Shown: piece after piece, positions 1 through 6,685 of the stretch
Position numbering within the stretch: the stretch's first letter is position 1
How the letters are laid out: every line of letters starts with the position of its first letter
NCBI GenBank assembly: GCA_036351575.1
Contig: JAZBPJ010000099.1
Span: 1 to 9,550, forward strand
Source: JABDPF01 sp036351575
Lineage (GTDB): Bacteria > Pseudomonadota > Gammaproteobacteria > Xanthomonadales > SZUA-36
DNA length: 9,550 bases
Direction of reading: 5' to 3'
Notes under the pieces: generated by a model
Database searches by the model: none
What the model was told of the DNA's origin: nothing
Seen by the model: only the letters and a program-made list of their open reading frames with translations
Program-made: the position numbers and the translations under genes

Positions 1-111
1 ACGGTCGGCCTGCTCACCCCGCTCCTTGGCCTGGCTGGGGTCATCGGGCTGCTCGCACTGATGGGGCTGCTCGGTGCGCTGCTGGGGAAAACGTTGCCCG
101 AAACCGCGTGA
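1..111 (+). CDS. MFS-type transporter, C-terminal fragment (runs in from left edge)
   Basis: Frame 1 is open from the window edge and ends in TGA at 109-111, giving 36 residues. They form a strongly hydrophobic helix rich in Gly, Leu and Ala, then a short tail GKTLPETA. A last transmembrane helix followed by a polar tail with an LPET-type motif is typical of the C-terminus of major facilitator superfamily transporters (sugar/organic-ion branch). The substrate cannot be told from this fragment. The same-strand ZIP gene follows after 44 bases, so co-transcription is possible. Most of the gene lies outside the window; the family call rests on one helix and one short motif. Confidence 0.55.
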   Translation, partial: TVGLLTPLLGLAGVIGLLALMGLLGALLGKTLPETA

Positions 112-155
112 TACAGAAGATTGCGGTAAAGGGCCGGGGCTGATCAAATACGAAC

Positions 156-941
156 ATGCTGTCCTCGCTGGAGCTCATCCGGGTCGGATTCCTGGCCAGC
201 CTGTTCGCAGGTCTTGGCACCGGTATCGGCGCGCTCGGGGTTTTCGCGGTCAGGCGCCTGTCGAACCGCCTGGAGGACAACCTTCTCAGCTCGGCGGCGG
301 GCGTCATGCTGGCCGCTTCTTTTCTGTCCCTGCTGTTGCCGGGCGTCGAGTTCGCCAGTGCGCAATTCGCAAGCCGGGCCGTCGCCGTTTTCGTCGTGAG
401 TTTCGGATTCATGAGCGGTGCGGTCGCGCTTTATCTCGTGCACCGTTTTGCGCCTCACGAGCATTTCCTGGTGGGTCGTGAGGGTCCGGAAAACACGACA
501 CTCAGCCGGATCTGGCTGTTCGTGATTGCGATCACGCTGCACAATTTTCCCGAGGGAATGGCTGTGGGCGTGGGTTTCGCGGGCGGTGATATCGAGAACG
601 GCCGTTCGCTGGCGCTGGGTATTCTCGTTCAGAACCTGCCCGAGGGCCTGGCTGTCGCAATTTCACTGCTGGTGATCGGCTACAGCCGGCTGCGCGCTTA
701 CACGGTCGCTTTCCTGACCGGGCTGGTCGAGCCGGTTGGCGGCCTGGTTGGGAGCGCACTGGTCACGCTGGCGGAGCCCTTGATTCCGTGGACACTGGGT
801 TTCGCGGCCGGTGCGATGATATTCGTCATCAGCGACGAGGTGATTCCGGAGACGCATCGAGGAGCGCATCAGCACCTGGCCACGTTTTCCCTGATGGCCG
901 GTGTGGTCGTTATGCTGCTGCTCGATGCCGTGACCGGCTGA
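156..941 (+). CDS. ZIP family divalent metal transporter (GufA-like)
   Basis: A 261-residue inner-membrane protein with about eight predicted transmembrane helices. The two ZIP metal-site signatures are intact: HNFPEG at residues 129-134 in helix 4 and QNLPEG at 159-164 in helix 5. Glu192 in the VEP stretch of helix 6 matches the bridging Glu of the bacterial binuclear metal site. A His-containing loop (H101, H103) lies between helices 3 and 4, and DEVIPETH at 227-234 is typical of the GufA branch. ZIP proteins move Zn2+, and sometimes Fe2+, Mn2+ or Cd2+, into the cytoplasm; the preferred metal cannot be read from sequence. The ATG at 156 gives a full-length N-terminus, although no strong Shine-Dalgarno sequence precedes it. 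It converges on the aldo/keto reductase with only 6 bases between stop codons and no obvious terminator hairpin. Confidence 0.92.
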   Translation: MLSSLELIRVGFLASLFAGLGTGIGALGVFAVRRLSNRLEDNLLSSAAGVMLAASFLSLLLPGVEFASAQFASRAVAVFVVSFGFMSGAVALYLVHRFAPHEHFLVGREGPENTTLSRIWLFVIAITLHNFPEGMAVGVGFAGGDIENGRSLALGILVQNLPEGLAVAISLLVIGYSRLRAYTVAFLTGLVEPVGGLVGSALVTLAEPLIPWTLGFAAGAMIFVISDEVIPETHRGAHQHLATFSLMAGVVVMLLLDAVTG

Positions 942-947
942 GCGGTT

Positions 948-1928
948 TCAGATACCGACGACGATCCGGGGCGCGACCTCGCTGTCATAAAAATCGGCGA
1001 GCTGTTCATGGAGTTCAGTCGGCAGCGGCTGCAGGGCGCTGACCGACGCGTTCTCGATGACCTGTTCCGGCCGCGAGGCGCCCGTGATGATGGTGCTCAC
1101 CGCCGGGTGGTCCAGGATCCAGCGCATGGCCATCTGCGCCATGCTCAGGTTTCTCGGTTTCAGCTTTCGAAGTTCTTCGACCAGGTCGAGCGCATCCTCG
1201 AACGGGATACCGGAAAACGTCTCCCCCTGGCTGAAGAATTCGCCGTTGCGGTTGTAATGGCGGTGGTCTGAAGGGTCGAACGCCGTCTGCCGGTTCATTT
1301 TCCCGGCCAGTATGCCGCTGGCCAGCGGCAGCCGCACGATGATGCCGGTGTCGTGTTCTTCCGCTTTCGAAAAAAGCTCCCGCGCGGCGTCCTGCCGGAA
1401 CAGGCTGAAAATGATCTGCAGCGATGCCATGCCCGGGTGCTCCACGGCGAACAGGGCGTCTTCCAGGGTTTCAACGCTTGCGCCGAAATGCCGGACCAGG
1501 CCTTCCGACCGGAAGTCCTCCATCCAGGCGAGCAGGTCGCCGTCACGCAGCACTTCGCGGGGCACGCAGTGAAGCTGCACGAGGTCCAGCGCCTCGACTT
1601 CGAGCCGGCGCAGGGACGACTCGATATTCCGGCGCACGGTTTCCTTGCGGTAGCTGTCCGGAAAAAGCGACGCGTCGCGGCCCACCTTGGTTGCGACAAC
1701 GACGTCCGCATGATGGTTATGCAGGTAGCTGCCGATCCGGGTTTCGCTCATACCACCGCCGTAGACGTCCGCGGTGTCCCAGAAATTGACGTCCTGGCCG
1801 TGGGCCGCGCGCAGAATCGCTTCGGCGCGCGCATCGTTGACCGGTCCGAAGTCGCCGCCGAGCTGCCAGCAGCCGAGGCCGATTTCGGATATCTGGAATT
1901 CGCTTTTACCCAGTCTGCGATATTTCAT
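948..1928 (-). CDS. Aldo/keto reductase
   Basis: A 326-residue NAD(P)H-dependent oxidoreductase of the AKR (beta/alpha)8 barrel superfamily, cytoplasmic. The tetrad is visible from this start: Asp51 and Tyr56 (WDTADVYGGG region), Lys81 (VATKVG) and His120 (VQLHCVP). The C-terminal stretch STIITGASRPEQV matches the usual cofactor-phosphate-binding region. The frame stays open 16 codons upstream, but the ATG at 1928 gives the family-typical N-terminus MKYRRLGKSEFQ and has AGGA about 10 bases before it. The gene follows DUF2189 after a 22-base gap, so the two are probably one transcription unit. Substrate is unknown; such genes often reduce aldehydes, ketones or sugar-derived carbonyls. Confidence 0.93.
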   Translation of the reverse strand: MKYRRLGKSEFQISEIGLGCWQLGGDFGPVNDARAEAILRAAHGQDVNFWDTADVYGGGMSETRIGSYLHNHHADVVVATKVGRDASLFPDSYRKETVRRNIESSLRRLEVEALDLVQLHCVPREVLRDGDLLAWMEDFRSEGLVRHFGASVETLEDALFAVEHPGMASLQIIFSLFRQDAARELFSKAEEHDTGIIVRLPLASGILAGKMNRQTAFDPSDHRHYNRNGEFFSQGETFSGIPFEDALDLVEELRKLKPRNLSMAQMAMRWILDHPAVSTIITGASRPEQVIENASVSALQPLPTELHEQLADFYDSEVAPRIVVGI

Positions 1929-1950
1929 TGCCGGGTCCTGCTGTTGGTCT

Positions 1951-2778
1951 TCATTCAGATGGGGCCTGGTCTGCATGCCCGCGCGGCGGCAGATGACCGG
2001 CGTCGACCACCTCCCGGTAGACGTGCCAGGACGCGTGCCCCATCAACGGGTAGAGCACGACAAAACCCAGCATGAAAGTGGCAATTGAAAAAACGGAAGC
2101 CAGGGTGATGAACAGCGCCCAGGCAGCCATGGTGACGGGGTTTTCGCCGACGGCGCGAACGCTGGTCATCAGCGCCAGCGGCGTGGAAACTTCGCGGTCC
2201 ACGAGCATGGGAATGGAAACCACCGTGATGGCGAAAGTGACGGCCGCGACGAGGGCTCCCAGCACGGTCCAGAGCAGGAAGACATGGTCGTCCTGCCCGA
2301 CAACGTAGCGCAGGAAATCCATCGGGCCGTTGATCTCGACGCTGACGAACAGGTCAAAAAACATCACGGACAGCATCACCCAGGCCGTCGCGATGATGAT
2401 CAGGAGCATGCCAAAGCGCAACAGGCACCGGGTTCCCCGGCGCCAGGCATTCAGGGCGTCCCTCGTTGACGGTTGTATTCCCTGTTCGAGTTTCTGGCTC
2501 AGCGCATACAGGCCGGTTGCCAGGGCGGGCCCCACGACCAGGAAGCCGGAGATGGCCCCGGGCAGCAGGGGCCAGTACAGCAGGGCGACCTGTACGATGA
2601 GCAGGCCCGCAGCGGCCACGATCAGGCCATGCAGCAGGCTGGGCCAGCCGGCACGGTAAAAATCACGCCAACCGAGTTTTAGCCAGCGCAGGATGGCGCC
2701 CGGCTCGACTTCGTTTATCGGCGGGATCGGCGGATCTGCTGGTTCGGCTCGTGATTTTTCTACCATCTGTAATTTCAT
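1951..2778 (-). CDS. DUF2189 family integral membrane protein
   Basis: About 275 residues. A polar, Pro-rich N-terminus is followed by a WRDFYRAGWPSLLHG segment, then several hydrophobic helices arranged as pairs. The C-terminal part holds SIPMLVDREV, a TSVRAVGENP loop and LYPLMGHASWHVYRE, all characteristic of the DUF2189 family of bacterial inner-membrane proteins of unknown function. The frame is open to a GTG at 2823, but a -10-like TATACT lies inside that extension. I therefore prefer the ATG at 2778; the ATG at 2766 is an equally possible start. It is the first gene of a probable two-gene unit with the aldo/keto reductase 22 bases downstream. No catalytic motif is visible and no function should be assumed. 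Confidence 0.85.
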   Translation of the reverse strand: MKLQMVEKSRAEPADPPIPPINEVEPGAILRWLKLGWRDFYRAGWPSLLHGLIVAAAGLLIVQVALLYWPLLPGAISGFLVVGPALATGLYALSQKLEQGIQPSTRDALNAWRRGTRCLLRFGMLLIIIATAWVMLSVMFFDLFVSVEINGPMDFLRYVVGQDDHVFLLWTVLGALVAAVTFAITVVSIPMLVDREVSTPLALMTSVRAVGENPVTMAAWALFITLASVFSIATFMLGFVVLYPLMGHASWHVYREVVDAGHLPPRGHADQAPSE

Positions 2779-2811
2779 CCCGGTCTGAAGCACGGTCTTG
2801 CCTGGGGGGTA

Positions 2812-2839
2812 AGTATAGAACACAGCGCGCTGTCTTCAG
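2812..2839 (-). promoter_or_regulatory. Putative promoter of DUF2189-AKR with palindrome in the spacer
   Basis: On the minus strand TATACT (2817-2812) is a 5/6 match to the sigma70 -10 element and sits about 33 bases before the ATG at 2778. The best -35 at a 16-base spacing is weak (CTGAAG, 2839-2834). A perfect 12-base palindrome ACAGCGCGCTGT (2822-2833) fills most of the spacer, where a regulator could bind. The -35 weakness and the palindrome would suit an activated or repressed promoter, but this is inferred from position only. Confidence 0.4.
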
Positions 2840-2927
2840 GACACTAACCCGAACATTGCAGCAGAATCCCGAAAGATGGCCCCGCGCACCGCTTCTCGTG
2901 CGCACCGTGTCGGGCTAGACTTCAGAA

Positions 2928-3743
2928 ATGCCTTTCTTCGAGCACGGCAACCACTCGATTTACTGGGAATCCCTGGGCCGGGGCGAGCCCGTTGTTTTTC
3001 TGAACGGCGTGCTGATGACGGTCGATTCCTGGAAGCTGCAGACCCTAGAGCTTGGTCAACGGTTTCGCTGCGTCATGCATGATTTTCGCGGCCAGCTGAG
3101 GAGTTCGAAGCCGCACGAACCCTGGACGCTCGAGGATCACGCAGAGGACCTGGAGGCGCTGCTCGATCACCTCGGCATCGCCGACGGCCATATCGTGGGC
3201 ACCTCCTACGGCGGCGAGGTGGGCATGGTATTCGCCGCCACCCGGCCGGAGCGGGTGCGCAGCCTGTCGGTCATTGCCTCGGTCAGCGAAATCGGGCCGG
3301 ATACCGCGCAGGCCGTGCTCGAATGGCGCCGCGCGGCACTGGAAGCGCCGGACAGCCTGTACCGGGTCATGCTGCCGACGACGTTTTCGCCGGAATTTAT
3401 CGCGGCGAACCCCGCCTTGATCGAGCTGGGCGAGGAACGGCTGCAGGCCTGTGAGGCGGAATTCTTCGAGGCGTTTGCGGGGTTGATCGACGCCTTCCTG
3501 GAATTGAATATCACCCCGATGCTCGGCGGCATACGCTGCCCGACGCTGGTCATGGCCGGTGAAAAAGACCGGCTGAAACCGCCGCGCTACAGCGAAATCA
3601 TCCGCGACGGCATCAAGGGTTCCGAACTACAGGTGGTCCCGGGAGCGGGCCACGCCGTCGTGCTGGAGCAGGCGGACCGGATCAACCGTGAGCTGCTCCG
3701 TTTCATCTCGACTCGAGCCAGCCCTGAAAGGGTTTTCCGGTGA
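2928..3743 (+). CDS. Alpha/beta fold hydrolase
   Basis: A 271-residue protein with the alpha/beta hydrolase layout. The nucleophile elbow is GTSYGG with Ser93, the acid is probably Asp214 (AGEKDRLKP) and the base is His242 (GAGHAVVLEQ). The usual oxyanion HG motif after the first strands is NG here (FLNGVLM, residues 24-30), a variation found in some members. A helical cap of about 70 residues lies between strands 6 and 7. Substrate could be an ester, lactone or similar bond; there is no signal peptide, so it is probably cytoplasmic. The ATG at 2928 lacks a Shine-Dalgarno sequence, but homology at residue 1 onward supports it. Its last 41 bases overlap the sulfotransferase gene on the other strand. 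It is divergent from DUF2189 with about 150 bases between them. Confidence 0.9.
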   Translation: MPFFEHGNHSIYWESLGRGEPVVFLNGVLMTVDSWKLQTLELGQRFRCVMHDFRGQLRSSKPHEPWTLEDHAEDLEALLDHLGIADGHIVGTSYGGEVGMVFAATRPERVRSLSVIASVSEIGPDTAQAVLEWRRAALEAPDSLYRVMLPTTFSPEFIAANPALIELGEERLQACEAEFFEAFAGLIDAFLELNITPMLGGIRCPTLVMAGEKDRLKPPRYSEIIRDGIKGSELQVVPGAGHAVVLEQADRINRELLRFISTRASPERVFR

Positions 3744-4608
3744 TCGCGGACAGTTCCTCGATATCCGGGGCGAACCGTTCCAGCAGCCGTGCTCGAACAT
3801 CCGGCGCCAGCACCGGGCGCTCGATGCGTTTCGAGAAGGGCCTGTAAAGCAGGGTTTCCATCCAGTGGCGCTGGTAGCTCCTCAAGCGGTAATAGATCCG
3901 CTCGCCGATACTGCGCTGCAGGAACATTCCGACGGGATTTTTTCTGCGCTGCAGCGAAGCCGGGTGGTGTATGACGTCGAAAGCTTCCGACCAGTAGTTC
4001 TCATCGACGCCCATGAACCGGAAGATCGTCCGCAGGGTTTCACGCTGGCGGTCCCTGAAATCCTCGAAAGGTACGATGAGGTAACGGGAAATGTCGTCAA
4101 AGTGCGGCAGGTAGCGTTTGAGCTGCATCGCGTACAGTCCGCGCCGCACGTAAGCGTTCAGCCGGTAATCGTCGATGTCGCTGAGCAGGGCTTCCTCGAT
4201 GGGCCGGTGCTCCATGCTTTTTGCGTAGGAGTTCATCCAGTGGGATACGGCCCGCTCGACCGGGTTGCGCACCATGTAAATGAAGCGTACGTCGGGGAGC
4301 ACGCTGCGCATGCGTTCGGGAATGCCGTCCTCGATGGGCCAGTCGGTGTAGCCCAGGCTCAGTCCTTCAAAAATGACACGGCCTGACGTCGGCCATTCCT
4401 TCCTGTACCACTCCAGGCCTTTGTGCCAGTTGCCTTCCCGTTCGCTGCGGGCTTCTCCCTGGTCGTTGAAGAAATAGGTTTGCTTGTACCGGCTGGTTCC
4501 AACTTCGGGGTGCGCGCGCATGTAGTGAAACAGGCTGGTCGTGCCGCATTTCATCCCCCCGATGTTGATTACATCCGGAAGGCGGTATTCTTGATTTGAA
4601 TTCGTCAT
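3703..4608 (-). CDS. PAPS-dependent sulfotransferase (heparan-type fold)
   Basis: A 301-residue cytoplasmic enzyme expected to move sulfate from PAPS to a hydroxyl or amine, probably on a carbohydrate or lipid. The 5'-phosphosulfate loop is INIGGMKCGTTS (residues 14-25). The 3'-phosphate region is FIYMVRNPVERAVSHW with Arg114 and Ser122. RGLYAMQLKRYLPHF (156-170) is also family-typical. The stretch YFFND...NWHKGLEWY (45-68) resembles the corresponding part of heparan N-deacetylase/N-sulfotransferases. Oddly, the position where those enzymes carry a catalytic Glu, three residues before FF, is Gln43 here (codon CAA). The frame is open to a TTG at 4647, but a likely -10 sits there, so I use the ATG at 4608, preceded by AAAGGGA. 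It diverges from a glycosyltransferase, which suggests a glycan target. Confidence 0.9.
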   Translation of the reverse strand: MTNSNQEYRLPDVINIGGMKCGTTSLFHYMRAHPEVGTSRYKQTYFFNDQGEARSEREGNWHKGLEWYRKEWPTSGRVIFEGLSLGYTDWPIEDGIPERMRSVLPDVRFIYMVRNPVERAVSHWMNSYAKSMEHRPIEEALLSDIDDYRLNAYVRRGLYAMQLKRYLPHFDDISRYLIVPFEDFRDRQRETLRTIFRFMGVDENYWSEAFDVIHHPASLQRRKNPVGMFLQRSIGERIYYRLRSYQRHWMETLLYRPFSKRIERPVLAPDVRARLLERFAPDIEELSAITGKPFQGWLESR

Positions 4609-4708
4609 TCCCTTTGTCTTTTGGTCTATAAATACCGGGCACGGCAAGTATAGTTAGCCGGGCTTTCACTAATCCAGATTTTTGCGGAGGCCGGGCAGAA
4701 CAGGAATC
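4609..4708. promoter_or_regulatory. Divergent promoter region between sulfotransferase and glycosyltransferase
   Basis: This 100-base spacer is visibly richer in A+T than its surroundings. The 8-mer AGTATAGT (4647-4654) reads TATACT on the minus strand (4652-4647) and TATAGT on the plus strand (4649-4654), each 5/6 to the -10 consensus. Each would place transcript starts roughly 30-50 bases before the respective ATG. A further TATAAA lies at 4627-4632 on the plus strand. No good -35 box is visible for either direction. CCGGGC occurs three times (4635, 4658, 4691), of unknown meaning. GGAGG at 4686-4690 is too far from the glycosyltransferase ATG to serve it; AGGA at 4702-4705 is closer. Confidence 0.4.
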
Positions 4709-5596
4709 ATGAAAATCTCGGTCATTGTCCCGGTATTCAACGTCGAACCTTACCTGGAAGAATTCCTCGACGCCGTGCTGGCCCAGGAGTACCCGGGTGA
4801 GTACGAAGTCATTTGCGTGGATAACGGTTCGACGGACGGCAGCCTGGAGATCCTCGAAGCACGCGGCGGCGTGACGGTTCTGCATGAAGCGAAACGCGGG
4901 TCCTACGCGGCCCGGAACTGCGGTATTCGCTCGGCGCGCGGACAAGTGCTCGCCTTTATCGACCCCGATTGTCCTCCGCGCAAAAGATGGCTGGCGGCCA
5001 TCGGGAAGGCCTTCGAGGAGCCGGGCTGCCACGTGGCGCTTGGAAAAAGAGAATACGATGAGCCCTCAAGGGCGCTGCGCCGCCTGTCCGATTACGACAC
5101 CACCGTGGCCGGTTACGTGTTTTCCAGCAGCACACCCGAGATTTACTTCGGTTACACCAACAACATGGCCGTGCGACGCAGCCTGTTCGATCAGATCGGC
5201 CTGTTTCACGAAATTCTGCGCGGAGCGGATACCGTGTTTGTACGCAGAACGGCTGATGTGCTGGGCTGTGGCGCGGTGGTGTACGCGCCCGAGATGTGCG
5301 TCTGTCACCAGGAGGTCCACCACGTGGCGGACTTCTATAAAAAAAGAATCATCTACGGCGAGAGCAACAGCCGAACGAGAAGCCTGGGTTCGGCACGCCC
5401 CCTCAGGGTCCGGGAGCGCATTCGCATCTTTCGGCGGACGGCCAGGGATTTTGACTACTCCCTGGTTGGAGCGGCGGAGTTGCTGGCGCTCCTCGGCCTG
5501 GGTGTGCTGTGTTACGAGTTCGGGCGCTGGCGCGGTTGCCGCTCCTCGGCTTCGGCCCCGGGCAAAGCGGTTTCTTGCGACGCTTCCGAATCGTAG
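4709..5596 (+). CDS. Glycosyltransferase family 2 (GT-A fold)
   Basis: A 295-residue GT-A type transferase that should use a nucleotide-sugar. The N-terminus MKISVIVPVFNVEPYLEEFL is the typical first strand and helix. VDNGSTDGS (37-45) is the nucleotide-binding loop, FIDPDC (83-88) carries the DxD-type metal site (D85, D87), and RGAD (171-174) lies where the acceptor-side acidic residue is expected. Cysteines are unusually many in the C-terminal half. A hydrophobic stretch near residues 253-270 could anchor the C-terminus in the membrane; the final 25 residues are polar, low in complexity and coded opposite the neighbouring radical SAM gene. A TTG at 4682 is an alternative start, but the ATG at 4709 fits the family. 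Its divergence from the sulfotransferase suggests both act on one glycan. Confidence 0.9.
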   Translation: MKISVIVPVFNVEPYLEEFLDAVLAQEYPGEYEVICVDNGSTDGSLEILEARGGVTVLHEAKRGSYAARNCGIRSARGQVLAFIDPDCPPRKRWLAAIGKAFEEPGCHVALGKREYDEPSRALRRLSDYDTTVAGYVFSSSTPEIYFGYTNNMAVRRSLFDQIGLFHEILRGADTVFVRRTADVLGCGAVVYAPEMCVCHQEVHHVADFYKKRIIYGESNSRTRSLGSARPLRVRERIRIFRRTARDFDYSLVGAAELLALLGLGVLCYEFGRWRGCRSSASAPGKAVSCDASES

Positions 5597-6681
5597 CGGA
5601 CACTTTCGATCACCGACTGGGTGAAATGCCCGCCCTCGAAGCCGTAGGTGCACTTCGTGCAGATCGGGATGTCCTTCCAGTTTTTTCGAAAGGTCTCGCG
5701 CATGCGCCGGTAAGCCGCTCCGCGCCAGATTTCCCTGAAAGACGACTTCTTGAAGTCACCGAGATTGGAGGCATCGTGAACGTCGAAAGTGCAGGAGTTG
5801 ATGCGCCCGTCCCAGCGCAGCGTGGTCTTGTGAAACAGGGCCTTGCAGCGGTTTTCTTTCGCCACCTTTGGCGCGCCGGAACTGTCGTACTCGAAGCGCC
5901 GCATTGACATGTCGGCAGGCAGGTTCACACCCACGGTGGTCGTCGCCGGGTTGATTCTCTTGAGGTTCAGCATGTCCACGCCCAGCCCTTCGGCCGTCGC
6001 GCGGGCGTCTTCGATCTCGTGTTCGTTGGCCTCGGTGATGATCAGCGTCAGGCTGAGAAACGGATCCGATACGCCGAGTTCACGCTTCCACTTAAGGATG
6101 TTGCGCACACCCTGCAGCGGCTGTTCAAAGCTTCCCTTGCGTGATTTTTCGTAGCTTTCATCGCTCATGCCGCTGGTCGAGATCAGCAGCTTGTCGATGC
6201 CCGATTCGACCACCTTGCGGGCGTGCCTGTCCTTGGCGAAGACGTGGCCGTTGGAACTGGATATGACGACCAGTCCCCGGCTGCGCGCGTGCCGGATGAT
6301 GTCGTAGATCGCCGGCGCCAGGAACGGTTCGCCCCAGCCCCAGAGCACGGCGAGCAGGGCGGTATCGCTCATCTCGTCAATCAGGCGTTTTGCGAGTTCC
6401 GGGTCCTGGTGCCCGATGGGTTCATCGGTGCGCTCGCTGACCGGGCAGTACTTGCAGCCCAGGTTGCAGATGGTCGTGGGTTCGATCTGGAGGTAGGTCG
6501 GAAAGCCCCAGGGCTGCGTGGCCCTGGCCGCGATGGCGGCCTCCACGGCCACCCAGTTCAGGATCTTTCGATAAGGCGCATTGGGAATCCGGATCGGAAT
6601 ATGTTCGTATTCGAACCGGATCTCCCGAAGGAGCAGGGCTCTCAGTGCGTCTGTAATGTTTTTGCCCAGTTTGCGCGCCAT
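5512..6681 (-). CDS. Radical SAM protein with C-terminal SPASM-like domain
   Basis: A 389-residue iron-sulfur enzyme. The radical SAM cluster motif is CNLGCKYC with Cys72, Cys76 and Cys79. The SAM-binding GGEP motif appears as WGWGEP (114-119), a variant also found in some SPASM proteins. A C-terminal SPASM-type region has Cys279, Cys297, Cys341 and Cys344 with the usual linker (NLGDF, FREIWRG) between, probably binding an auxiliary 4Fe-4S cluster. About 70 residues precede the first Cys, longer than in many members. The last ~25 residues are polar, rich in Glu, Ala, Gln and Arg, and are encoded opposite the glycosyltransferase. The ATG at 6681 lies 4 bases after the stop of the upstream radical SAM gene, so translation is probably coupled. 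No substrate can be assigned; context suggests sugar or glycolipid tailoring rather than a peptide. Confidence 0.9.
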   Translation of the reverse strand: MARKLGKNITDALRALLLREIRFEYEHIPIRIPNAPYRKILNWVAVEAAIAARATQPWGFPTYLQIEPTTICNLGCKYCPVSERTDEPIGHQDPELAKRLIDEMSDTALLAVLWGWGEPFLAPAIYDIIRHARSRGLVVISSSNGHVFAKDRHARKVVESGIDKLLISTSGMSDESYEKSRKGSFEQPLQGVRNILKWKRELGVSDPFLSLTLIITEANEHEIEDARATAEGLGVDMLNLKRINPATTTVGVNLPADMSMRRFEYDSSGAPKVAKENRCKALFHKTTLRWDGRINSCTFDVHDASNLGDFKKSSFREIWRGAAYRRMRETFRKNWKDIPICTKCTYGFEGGHFTQSVIESVRYDSEASQETALPGAEAEERQPRQRPNS

Positions 6682-6685
6682 GTTT

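Noticed and set aside
1353..2075. Open frame of 240 codons on the plus strand opposite the aldo/keto reductase
   Set aside because: Shadow of a gene with an intact AKR catalytic tetrad; its product has no hydrophobic pattern or motif and no ribosome binding site.
3722..3736. Hairpin CCCT-GAA-AGGG followed by TTTT, like a small intrinsic terminator
   Set aside because: The stem is only four bases and it lies before the hydrolase stop codon, so termination there would give a non-stop message.
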